From the NCBI GenBank assembly GCA_900552735.1, contig USBA01000142.1, forward strand, positions 1-5,199: a DNA stretch of 5,199 bases, in the 5' to 3' direction. Below are positions 1 through 5,199 of the stretch, piece by piece; positions within the stretch are counted from its first letter, which is position 1; the number at the start of each line of letters is the position of its first letter. The stretch comes from an uncultured Collinsella sp. (GTDB taxonomy: Bacteria > Actinomycetota > Coriobacteriia > Coriobacteriales > Coriobacteriaceae). Both the position numbers and the translations under genes were made by a program. The notes beneath the pieces are model-generated. The model saw only the letters and a list, made by a program, of their open reading frames with translations, did no database searches and was not told the origin of the DNA.

Positions 1-1
1 A

Positions 2-622
2 CTGCTGGGTCGTATGCCGTCCGCCGTCGGTTACCAGCCTACGCTGGCTACCGAGATGGGCGACCTCCAGGAGCGCATTACCTCGACCAAGACGGGTTCC
101 ATTACCTCCGTCCAGGCCGTCTACGTCCCTGCAGACGACCTGACCGACCCGGCGCCTGCCACGACGTTTACGCACCTCGACGCCACCACGGTTCTTTCGC
201 GTAGCATTTCGTCGCTCGGCCTGTTCCCGGCTATCGACCCGCTCGCGTCTTCCTCCGACGCTCTCGATCCCTCGATCGTCGGCGAGGAGCACTACCGTGT
301 CGCCGTCAAGGTCCAGGAGCTCCTGCAGGAGTACTCCGACCTTCAGGACATCATTGCCATTCTGGGTATGGACGAGCTGTCCGAGGAGCAGCGCCTTACG
401 GTCAACCGTGCCCGTAAGATTCAGCAGTTCCTCTCGCAGTCCTTCCATGTCGCCGAGAAGTTCACAGGCAACCCCGGCGTCTACGTTCGTGTCGAGGATA
501 CCGTCCGCTCCTTCGCCGAGATTGTCGACGGCAAGGCCGATGACCTGCCCGAGCAGGCATTCCGCTATGCCTCCACGATTGAGGACGTGCGTGAGCGCGC
601 CCGCAAGATGGAGGAGAAGTAG
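2..622 (+). CDS. atpD: ATP synthase F1 subunit beta, C-terminal part (5' end outside the window)
   Basis: This is the catalytic beta subunit of the F1Fo ATP synthase, which interconverts ADP plus phosphate and ATP on the cytoplasmic face of the membrane. The reading frame is open from base 2, reading LLGRMPSAVGYQPTL, so the ATG at 14 is internal and not the start. About 206 residues are present, a little under half of a typical 460-480 residue beta subunit; the P-loop half lies upstream of the window. Visible family signatures are SAVGYQPTLATEMG with the catalytic-site Tyr, the ITSTKTGSITSVQAVYVPADD segment (quoted here only in part as GSITSVQAVYVPADD), LTDPAPATTFTHLDATTVLSR, and the C-terminal helical domain with DELSEEQ at 371-391. 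The last position of the usual DELSEED motif is Gln here. It is followed 3 bases later by atpC, in normal operon order. Confidence 0.97.
   Translation: MLGRMPSAVGYQPTLATEMGDLQERITSTKTGSITSVQAVYVPADDLTDPAPATTFTHLDATTVLSRSISSLGLFPAIDPLASSSDALDPSIVGEEHYRVAVKVQELLQEYSDLQDIIAILGMDELSEEQRLTVNRARKIQQFLSQSFHVAEKFTGNPGVYVRVEDTVRSFAEIVDGKADDLPEQAFRYASTIEDVRERARKMEEK
610..617 (+). promoter_or_regulatory. atpC ribosome-binding site inside the end of atpD
   Basis: The purine-rich stretch GGAGGAGA lies in the last codons of atpD and ends 8 bases before the ATG at 626. It supports that ATG as the atpC start and suggests that atpC translation is coupled to that of atpD, because ribosomes finishing atpD uncover and occupy this site. 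Confidence 0.75.
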
Positions 623-625
623 GTT

Positions 626-1018
626 ATGCGTATCCGCATCGTGTGCCCCGTGAGCCTCGCCTATGAGGGTGACGCTGCGTTTGTGTCGATTCCGTCTACG
701 GATGGCGAGTTTGGCGTTTTACCTGCTCACTCCAGCGAAATCTGCACGATCGACCGCGGTTACGTTCGCGTTTCCGATAAGGCCATGGGCACTGTCGACC
801 ACACGTTTGCCGTGGCCGGCGGCTATGCCCAGGTTGCGGAAGATGTCGTGACCGTCCTCGCCGAGCGCGCTTGCGATTTGGCGACCGTCGACGCCGACAA
901 GGTTAAAGCTGATATTCAAGGTTTTGAAGAGAAGCTGGGTAATTTGTCGGAGGATGATGCACGCCGCGCCTACCTCTATAATGAAATCGCATGGTGTAAG
1001 CTCAAGCTTGCCCAATAG
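626..1018 (+). CDS. atpC: ATP synthase F1 subunit epsilon
   Basis: The product is the epsilon subunit of the central stalk of F1. It binds gamma and the c-ring, couples rotation to catalysis, and in many bacteria restrains ATP hydrolysis through its C-terminal helices. The 130-residue length is normal for the family. The N-terminal beta-sandwich (about residues 1-84) shows the expected pattern: YEGDAAFVSIPSTDGEFGVLP near residues 13-33 (key residues are the Gly-Glu-Phe-Gly turn and the LPAH that follows), then FAVAGGYAQVAEDVVTVLAE at 61-80. Residues 87-130 are predicted to form the helical hairpin. The ATG start has a good Shine-Dalgarno sequence in the end of atpD. It is the last gene of the atp operon here and is followed by an intrinsic terminator 37 bases after the stop codon. 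Confidence 0.96.
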   Translation: MRIRIVCPVSLAYEGDAAFVSIPSTDGEFGVLPAHSSEICTIDRGYVRVSDKAMGTVDHTFAVAGGYAQVAEDVVTVLAERACDLATVDADKVKADIQGFEEKLGNLSEDDARRAYLYNEIAWCKLKLAQ

Positions 1019-1054
1019 TCAAACGTTTTAGCGTTCGACCATTTGCGAACACAT

Positions 1055-1093
1055 CATGCCCGGGATGGCCCAGCCACCCCGGGCATGCTTTTT
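1055..1093 (+). terminator. Rho-independent terminator after atpC, just upstream of murA
   Basis: CATGCCCGGG (1055-1064) is an exact inverted match to CCCGGGCATG (1078-1087). Past one A/C mismatch the stem continues with TGG/CCA (1066-1068 with 1074-1076), leaving a 5-base loop. A C and a run of five T (1089-1093) follow. This is a classical intrinsic terminator for the atp operon. The T run ends 13 bases before the murA start codon and touches its ribosome-binding site, so it could also act as an attenuator for murA. Confidence 0.88.
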
Positions 1094-1100
1094 GAAAGGG
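1094..1100 (+). promoter_or_regulatory. murA ribosome-binding site supporting the TTG start
   Basis: GAAAGGG ends 6 bases before TTG at 1107. The spacing fits that TTG as the start codon. It begins directly after the T run of the terminator, so the terminator hairpin and the translation start region are adjacent on the mRNA. Confidence 0.65.
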
Positions 1101-1106
1101 TAGACC

Positions 1107-2390
1107 TTGGATATTATCCGCGTTGAGGGTGGCCACGCCATCGGAGGCTCCGTGCCCGTCTCGGGCGCCAAGAACTCCGCGCTCAAACTCATGGCGGCAA
1201 CGCTTCTGGCGCCGGGCAAGACGACGCTGCAGAACGTGCCCGATATTTCCGATGTCCACGTGATGGGCAAGGTGCTCAAGGGCATGGGCGCTACGATCGA
1301 TGTCCTTGACGAGCACACGCTCGAGATTGATACCTCTCAGGTCGATTCATGGGAGGCCCCCTACGAGCTCGTTGCCAAGATGCGCGCTTCCACCGCCGTC
1401 ATGGGACCCCTGCTGGGCCGCTTCCATCGCGCCAAAATTGCCATGCCGGGCGGCTGCAACCTGGGTGCTCGCAAGATCGATATGCATATCTTGGGTCTCG
1501 AGGCTCTGGGCGTCGAGTTCGACACCGCCCACGGCTACATCAACGCCAGTGCTCCCCAGGGTCTGCACGGCACCACCGTCACGCTCGAATTCGCGAGCGT
1601 GGGCGCCACCGAGAACCTCATCATGGCTGCCGTGCGCGCACAGGGCACCACGGTTATCGACAACGCTGCCCGCGAGCCCGAGATCGTCGACCTTGCCAAC
1701 ATGCTCAACGAGATGGGTGCCAAGATCGTCGGCGCAGGCACGCCCGTCGTGACCATCGAGGGCGTGGAGGAGCTGCATCCCGTTACCCATTGCGTGGTGG
1801 GAGACCGTATCGAGGCCGGTACCTTTATCGTCGCCGGCGCCCTCATGGCCGATGAGCGCGGCGTCGATGTTACGGGCTTCTGCCCCATCCACCTGGGAAT
1901 GGTGCTCAAAAAGATGGAACTTATGGGCATCGAGTGCGAGCGTATCGAGAACGGCGTCCACGTCAATCGCGTCGAGCGCATCAGGCCGGTCGATATCCAG
2001 ACGCTTCCGTTCCCGGGTTTCCCGACCGACATGCAGGCGCAGATCATGGTGCTTTCGGCCCTTGCCGACGGAAGCTCCGTAATTACCGAGAACATCTTCG
2101 AGAACCGCTTCATGTTCGCCTCCGAGCTCGTGCGTATGGGTGCCGATATTCGTATCGAGAGCCATCACGCCATGATTCACGGCGTCAAGGGCTTCTCGGG
2201 CGCACAGGTCACCTCACCCGACCTGCGTGGCGGTGCGGCTCTTGTGGTTGCCGGTCTTATCGCCGATGGCGTTACCGAGGTCTCGGCCATCCATCACATC
2301 AAACGTGGCTACGAGCAGTTTGTCGAAAAGCTGCAGGCGCTTGGCGCGCATGTCGAACATGCCACCGTTCCCGATCCCGTCATCTACTAA
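1107..2390 (+). CDS. murA: UDP-N-acetylglucosamine 1-carboxyvinyltransferase (MurA)
   Basis: This cytosolic enzyme transfers enolpyruvate from phosphoenolpyruvate to UDP-GlcNAc, the first committed step of peptidoglycan precursor synthesis. The protein has 427 residues, a normal length for the EPSP synthase/MurA fold. Catalytic landmarks are visible: Lys22-Asn23 in SGAKNSAL, Arg93 in KMRAS, the active-site loop PGGCNLGAR with Cys117 and Arg122, Asp308 in PGFPTDMQAQ, and the C-terminal SPDLRGGAALVVAGL and HHIKRGYE segments. Cys117 in the loop is the residue alkylated by fosfomycin in other MurA proteins, so the enzyme is expected to be of the sensitive type (inference). The TTG start is chosen because MDIIRVEGGHAIGG matches the usual MurA N-terminus and has a well-placed Shine-Dalgarno sequence. 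An LCP-family gene begins 12 bases downstream, which suggests co-transcription. I see no separate promoter between the terminator and the start codon. A second MurA paralogue elsewhere in the genome is possible. Confidence 0.97.
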   Translation: MDIIRVEGGHAIGGSVPVSGAKNSALKLMAATLLAPGKTTLQNVPDISDVHVMGKVLKGMGATIDVLDEHTLEIDTSQVDSWEAPYELVAKMRASTAVMGPLLGRFHRAKIAMPGGCNLGARKIDMHILGLEALGVEFDTAHGYINASAPQGLHGTTVTLEFASVGATENLIMAAVRAQGTTVIDNAAREPEIVDLANMLNEMGAKIVGAGTPVVTIEGVEELHPVTHCVVGDRIEAGTFIVAGALMADERGVDVTGFCPIHLGMVLKKMELMGIECERIENGVHVNRVERIRPVDIQTLPFPGFPTDMQAQIMVLSALADGSSVITENIFENRFMFASELVRMGADIRIESHHAMIHGVKGFSGAQVTSPDLRGGAALVVAGLIADGVTEVSAIHHIKRGYEQFVEKLQALGAHVEHATVPDPVIY

Positions 2391-2402
2391 TGCAGGTTGC
2401 CT

Positions 2403-3635
2403 ATGTTTAACAAGAAGCCCCTAGCGGATAACACCCGAAGACCCTCGACTGGTGCGCAGGCCAAGATCTACAGTCGCGACAATGTCGCACGCTATTCCGA
2501 GCGCGCCCGTCAGCGCCGTCGCGGCCGCACGGTTCGCCGTGTCGCGCTCATCGCCGTGCTCGGTGTGTTGCTGAGCGCCACGACCGCTGCAGGTCTGTGG
2601 TTTGCCACTATCATGGGCAAGCTTGGTGACTCCAATGTCATTACCAACAACCTGCGCCAGATTCTGGTCGATACCGATGAGGCAAAAGATCCGTTCTACG
2701 TGTTGCTTCTTGGTACCGACGGTCGTCCGGGCGAAGATACGTATCGTGCCGACTCGATTATCCTGGCACGCATCGACCCCACGCAAAAGCAGGCGACGCT
2801 CATTTCCGTTCCGCGCGACACCAAGGTCGTGTACAAGGGCGAGACCATGAAGATCAACGCCTGCCACACCGTTGGCGGCGCCGAGGCCATGGTCCAGGCG
2901 GTCAACGAGCTGTGCGGCGTGCAGATTTCTCACTATGCCGAGGTCAGCTTTGACGGCATGCAGTCGCTTATTGATTCGGTTGGCGGTATCGACATCAACG
3001 CGACCGACGACGTCGACGATCCCGAGCACCTGGATATTAAGATTACCGCTGGTCAGCAGCATATGGACGGCGCTACTGCCCTTACCTATGCCCGCTGCCG
3101 CTACACCTATGCCGACGGCGATTACACGCGCATGCGCCATCAGCGTCAGGTGCTTGGCGCCCTTGCCAACCAGATTCTCAATAACTTCGATGCCACGAAG
3201 ATCTTTGGCCTGGTTAATTCGCTGTCCGATATGCTCGTAACCGATATGAGCGTTCAGGATATCGTGGCTACGGTCAACGCCATGCGCGGTATGGATGTCG
3301 ACGGTATCTACTCGGCCAACCTGCCCTCGTACGCCGACGACAGCACCATGATCGACGGTGTGAGCTACGTCTTTGTCTACGAGGACGAGCTCAAGGAAAT
3401 GATGGAGCGTGTCGATGCCGGCAAGGATCCCAAGGGTCCCAACACCATGGGTCTTTCCGACGGTTCCAGCTCTACGATCGGCGACCTGAACAACAACACG
3501 TCTGACGATTACGCAAACGGTACCGCAACCTCATCGGTCAGCTCTGACGATTCCGATGACTCAAGCGATTCGAGCGATTCGGACTACTACGAAGAGCCCA
3601 CCGGCGACGGCAACGGCTACGAAGCCAACTACTAG
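2403..3635 (+). CDS. LytR-CpsA-Psr (LCP) family cell-wall glycopolymer transferase, membrane-anchored
   Basis: LCP proteins move glycopolymers such as teichoic acids or capsule from undecaprenyl carriers onto peptidoglycan, acting outside the membrane. From ATG 2403 the protein has 410 residues. It has an Arg-rich cytoplasmic tail of about 46 residues, one transmembrane helix (about 47-70), then the LCP domain (about 97-256). Diagnostic motifs are LLLGTDGR (101-108), YRADSIILARID (114-125) with conserved Arg and Asp, SVPRDT (135-140), KINACHTVGG (150-159), SVGGIDI (192-198), the Arg pair in YARCR (229-233), and DGDYTRMRHQRQ (238-249). An approximately 70-residue hydrophilic tail rich in Ser, Asp and Asn follows. 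A TTG at 2397 would add two residues but directly abuts the weak GCAGG, so the ATG 6 bases after it is preferred. The 12-base gap to murA suggests an operon. The polymer transferred cannot be told from sequence. Names such as lytR, cpsA or brpA would be guesses. Confidence 0.93.
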   Translation: MFNKKPLADNTRRPSTGAQAKIYSRDNVARYSERARQRRRGRTVRRVALIAVLGVLLSATTAAGLWFATIMGKLGDSNVITNNLRQILVDTDEAKDPFYVLLLGTDGRPGEDTYRADSIILARIDPTQKQATLISVPRDTKVVYKGETMKINACHTVGGAEAMVQAVNELCGVQISHYAEVSFDGMQSLIDSVGGIDINATDDVDDPEHLDIKITAGQQHMDGATALTYARCRYTYADGDYTRMRHQRQVLGALANQILNNFDATKIFGLVNSLSDMLVTDMSVQDIVATVNAMRGMDVDGIYSANLPSYADDSTMIDGVSYVFVYEDELKEMMERVDAGKDPKGPNTMGLSDGSSSTIGDLNNNTSDDYANGTATSSVSSDDSDDSSDSSDSDYYEEPTGDGNGYEANY

Positions 3636-3636
3636 A

Positions 3637-3664
3637 GTTACGCGGTTTTACCAAACCGCGTAAC
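3637..3664 (+). other. Perfect 12-bp stem-loop directly after the LCP stop codon
   Basis: GTTACGCGGTTT (3637-3648) and AAACCGCGTAAC (3653-3664) are exact inverted copies with a 4-base loop (TACC). The hairpin starts 2 bases after the stop codon. No T run follows on either strand, so it is not a textbook intrinsic terminator. It may help termination, block 3' exonucleases, or be an eroded mobile-element end. It is the only strong structure between the LCP stop and the repeat cluster. Confidence 0.7.
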
Positions 3665-3710
3665 CGCTTGACGCTACGCGGGCCGTCCTCAACCTGCGAC
3701 GTTAGTCATT

Positions 3711-3805
3711 GGGGACGTTCTTAAACGACTGGTCAAAGGGGACACTCTTGATGCACTTGGCACTTGGGGACGTTCCTTATGTGCCGGCAGTTTGGGACAC
3801 TCCTT
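3711..3805 (+). repeat. Cluster of four short GGGGAC-type repeats with a 27-28 bp period
   Basis: Four related cores occur in the same orientation: GGGGACGTTCTT (3711), GGGGACACTCTT (3738), GGGGACGTTCCTT (3766) and TGGGACACTCCTT (3793). Start-to-start distances are 27, 28 and 27 bases. The cores alternate between GACGTTC (A) and GACACTC (B), so the cluster reads A-B-A-B with a 55-base higher-order period. The sequences between cores are largely diverged, except for a small palindrome TGCCGGCA at 3782-3789. It resembles intergenic repeats I associate with REP-like or IS200-related elements in gut Actinomycetota and Firmicutes, but that link is recollection and no transposase is present here. 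Confidence 0.7.
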
Positions 3806-3847
3806 GCTTCAAGAGGCTGGCGCGCGTCAACCTGTTCTCATTGCAGC

Positions 3848-3888
3848 AAAAAAATCGCCCCGTTCTCGGTTGAGGACGGGGCGGTTTG
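3848..3888. terminator. Intrinsic terminator of pepT (minus strand), probably bidirectional
   Basis: CGCCCCGT (3856-3863) pairs with ACGGGGCG (3876-3883). The stem extends inward through one G-U pair and three more pairs to a GGTT loop. A run of seven A (3848-3854) precedes it, giving seven U after the hairpin in the minus-strand transcript, so this is a strong terminator about 30 bases beyond the pepT stop. On the plus strand the hairpin is followed by GGTTTGTCTTTT, a weaker T-rich tract that could stop transcription arriving from the LCP gene. Placement between convergent genes fits a shared terminator. Confidence 0.87.
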
Positions 3889-3912
3889 TCTTTTAGGCTT
3901 GAGCGGCCAGGC

Positions 3913-5160
3913 TTATGCAAAGCGGGCGACGAGCTCCTGGAGCACGTCGGTCATCTTGACGAGCGAACTGACCGGGACGAACTCGTTGACGCCGTGGTAG
4001 CAATAGCCGCCGGTGGAAAGGTTGGGGCAGGGCAGACCGCGGAACGACAGCTGCGCGCCGTCGGTGCCGCCGCGAATCGGCAGCACTTGGGGCTCAACGC
4101 CGCAGGCAAGGTAGGCTTCCTTGGCAACATCAATGAGCTCGGGATAGTCACGAACGATCTCGGCCATATTTCGATACTGCTGCTTAATCTCGACCGTTAC
4201 GCGCTCCTCGCCCAGTCGCTGGTTGAGCAGTGCGGCGGCGGCATTCATCAGCTCGAGTTTCTGCTGGAACTTGGCGGCATCGTGATCACGGACGATATAG
4301 CGCGCCGTGGCATGGTCGACCGTTGCCGAGACGCCCTCAAGGTGATAGAAGCCCTCGTAGCCCTCGGTGTATTCCGGGCGCTGCTCGTAGGGGAGCAGGG
4401 CGTTGAAGTCGCAGAACAGGTTGCCCGCGTTGACCATGCGCCCCTTGGCGTCGCCGGGGTGAATGGACTGGCCCTCAAAGCGAACGGTTGCCTCGGCGGC
4501 GTTGAAGCACTCCCACTCAAGCTCGCCAACCGGACCGCCGTCGACCGTGTAAGCGTACTTGCAGCCGAAGGCCTCGATATCCAACAGCTCGGCACCGTGA
4601 CCGATTTCCTCGTCCGGGCAGAAGCAAATGCCGAGCGCGGGATGGGGCAGGGAGGGATCCTGCGCGATGCGTGCGACAAGCGCCATGATTTCGGCGACAC
4701 CCGCCTTGTCGTCGGCGCCCAGCAGCGTGGTTCCGTCGGTGCAGACAAGGTCCTCACCCACCAGGTTGTTGAGGGCAGGAAGTTTGGCGGTGCTCATGGA
4801 CACGGGCTTGCCGTCGACGATGCCGCAAACCAGATCGCCGCCCTCGTAGTGCACGATGTGCGGCGCTACGCCGGCGCCCGGCGCGACCTCGGTGGTATCG
4901 AGGTGCGCGATCAGGCCCAGGGCGGGCTTATTCTCGGAGCCGGCGCTAGCGGGAATGTGCGCGCAGACATAGGCGTTTTCGGTTACATGGGCATCGGTTG
5001 CACCCAGCTCGCGCAGTTCTTCGGCAAGCACGTTGGCAAGGTCAAACTGTACGGTGCTCGACGGCACCTGGTCGCAGTTGGCATCCTCGGACTGCGTGTT
5101 GATCTGGACATAGCGCAAAAAACGCTCGAGGACGTCGGGGTCCGTGGTGGTGTTTTCCAT
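3913..5160 (-). CDS. pepT: Peptidase T, di-zinc tripeptide aminopeptidase (M20 family)
   Basis: Peptidase T removes the N-terminal residue from tripeptides in the cytosol, feeding free amino acids to metabolism. From ATG 5160 the protein has 415 residues, close to the usual 405-415. Active-site residues of the M20B family are all present: His86 and Asp88 in AHLDTTE, Asp150 in LGADDKAG (the bridging ligand), Glu184 (general base) and Glu185 in PDEE, Asp207 in YTVDGG, and His389 in YCYHG. The dimerisation-domain segments HPGDAKGRMVNA and EYTEGYEGFYHLEG, and the IRGGTDGAQLSFRGLPCPN motif (near 362-380, given by its ends IRGGTDG and GLPCPN), match peptidase T rather than other M20 peptidases. An upstream TTG at 5196 is in frame but would add 12 atypical residues. 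The ATG at 5160 has a GGAG 8 bases before it. The gene is convergent with the LCP gene and looks monocistronic at its 3' end. Its promoter is not identifiable in the 39 bases available upstream. Confidence 0.97.
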   Translation of the reverse strand: MENTTTDPDVLERFLRYVQINTQSEDANCDQVPSSTVQFDLANVLAEELRELGATDAHVTENAYVCAHIPASAGSENKPALGLIAHLDTTEVAPGAGVAPHIVHYEGGDLVCGIVDGKPVSMSTAKLPALNNLVGEDLVCTDGTTLLGADDKAGVAEIMALVARIAQDPSLPHPALGICFCPDEEIGHGAELLDIEAFGCKYAYTVDGGPVGELEWECFNAAEATVRFEGQSIHPGDAKGRMVNAGNLFCDFNALLPYEQRPEYTEGYEGFYHLEGVSATVDHATARYIVRDHDAAKFQQKLELMNAAAALLNQRLGEERVTVEIKQQYRNMAEIVRDYPELIDVAKEAYLACGVEPQVLPIRGGTDGAQLSFRGLPCPNLSTGGYCYHGVNEFVPVSSLVKMTDVLQELVARFA

Positions 5161-5168
5161 AAAGATCG

Positions 5169-5172
5169 CTCC
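5169..5172 (-). promoter_or_regulatory. pepT ribosome-binding site
   Basis: On the minus strand GGAG lies 8 bases before the ATG at 5160. It decides in favour of this start over the in-frame TTG at 5196, for which only 3 upstream bases are visible. Confidence 0.6.
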
Positions 5173-5199
5173 AATCTTGGTCGTCGTGTGCAACAAGAA

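Noticed and set aside
1092..1117. TTGAAA (1092-1097) with TATTAT (1112-1117) as a murA promoter
   Set aside because: The spacer is only 14 bases and the -10 would lie inside the murA coding sequence, so transcription would start after the start codon.
1347..2180. Long minus-strand open frame (277 codons) opposite murA
   Set aside because: It is the usual antisense shadow of a GC-rich gene, rich in His, Asp and Gly. murA on the plus strand is unambiguous.
2390..2410. Six-codon frame starting at an ATG overlapping the murA stop (TAATG)
   Set aside because: It is too short to be meaningful and has no own ribosome-binding site. It may at most be an incidental overlap in the murA-LCP junction.
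2421..3140. Minus-strand open frame (239 codons) opposite the LCP gene
   Set aside because: It is an antisense shadow of a well-supported LCP coding sequence with a composition typical of codon-mirror artefacts.
3668..3696. TTGACG at 3668-3673 as a -35 box
   Set aside because: No -10-like hexamer occurs 16-18 bases downstream (the region reads AACCTG), and no gene follows on the plus strand.
3764..4000. Plus-strand 78-codon open frame with a TTG start over the repeat cluster
   Set aside because: It runs through the repeats, the terminator hairpin and into antisense pepT. It has no clear ribosome-binding site and no protein-like conservation that I recognise.
5158..5196. Extension of pepT to the in-frame TTG at 5196
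   Set aside because: The extra 12 residues have no counterpart in the peptidase T family, and the ATG at 5160 has its own GGAG at suitable spacing.

Overview
The window reads as a stretch of core chromosome from a GC-rich Gram-positive bacterium. The most likely source is a Collinsella-like member of the Coriobacteriia (Actinomycetota). That assignment rests on the look of the protein sequences, the strong G/C preference at third codon positions, the use of a TTG start, and the order atpD-atpC-murA-LCP. It is a recognition-based inference, not a database result.

Positions 2-1018 hold the end of the F1Fo ATP synthase operon: the C-terminal half of the beta subunit (atpD, cut by the window edge) and the complete epsilon subunit (atpC), separated by only 3 bases. 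A strong intrinsic terminator (1055-1093) follows. Immediately after it comes murA (1107-2390), which makes the first committed peptidoglycan precursor. Twelve bases later is a LytR-CpsA-Psr (LCP) family membrane protein (2403-3635), probably an enzyme that attaches lipid-linked glycopolymers to the cell wall. murA and the LCP gene look like a two-gene cell-envelope transcription unit: one makes the wall precursor and the other decorates the wall.

The region 3636-3912 lies between convergent genes and has no credible ORF. It contains a perfect 12-bp hairpin directly after the LCP stop codon, four short GGGACrytTC-type repeats spaced 27-28 bp apart in an alternating A-B-A-B pattern, and a strong hairpin flanked by a 7-A run that should terminate pepT on the minus strand and perhaps the LCP transcript on the plus strand.

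Positions 5160-3913 (minus strand) encode a complete peptidase T (pepT), a cytosolic di-zinc tripeptidase with all its metal ligands in place.

I see no defence system, phage, CRISPR array, RNA gene or intact mobile element. The points most worth a second look are the terminator placed against the murA ribosome-binding site, the periodic repeat cluster at 3711-3805, and the acidic Ser/Asp tail of the LCP protein.
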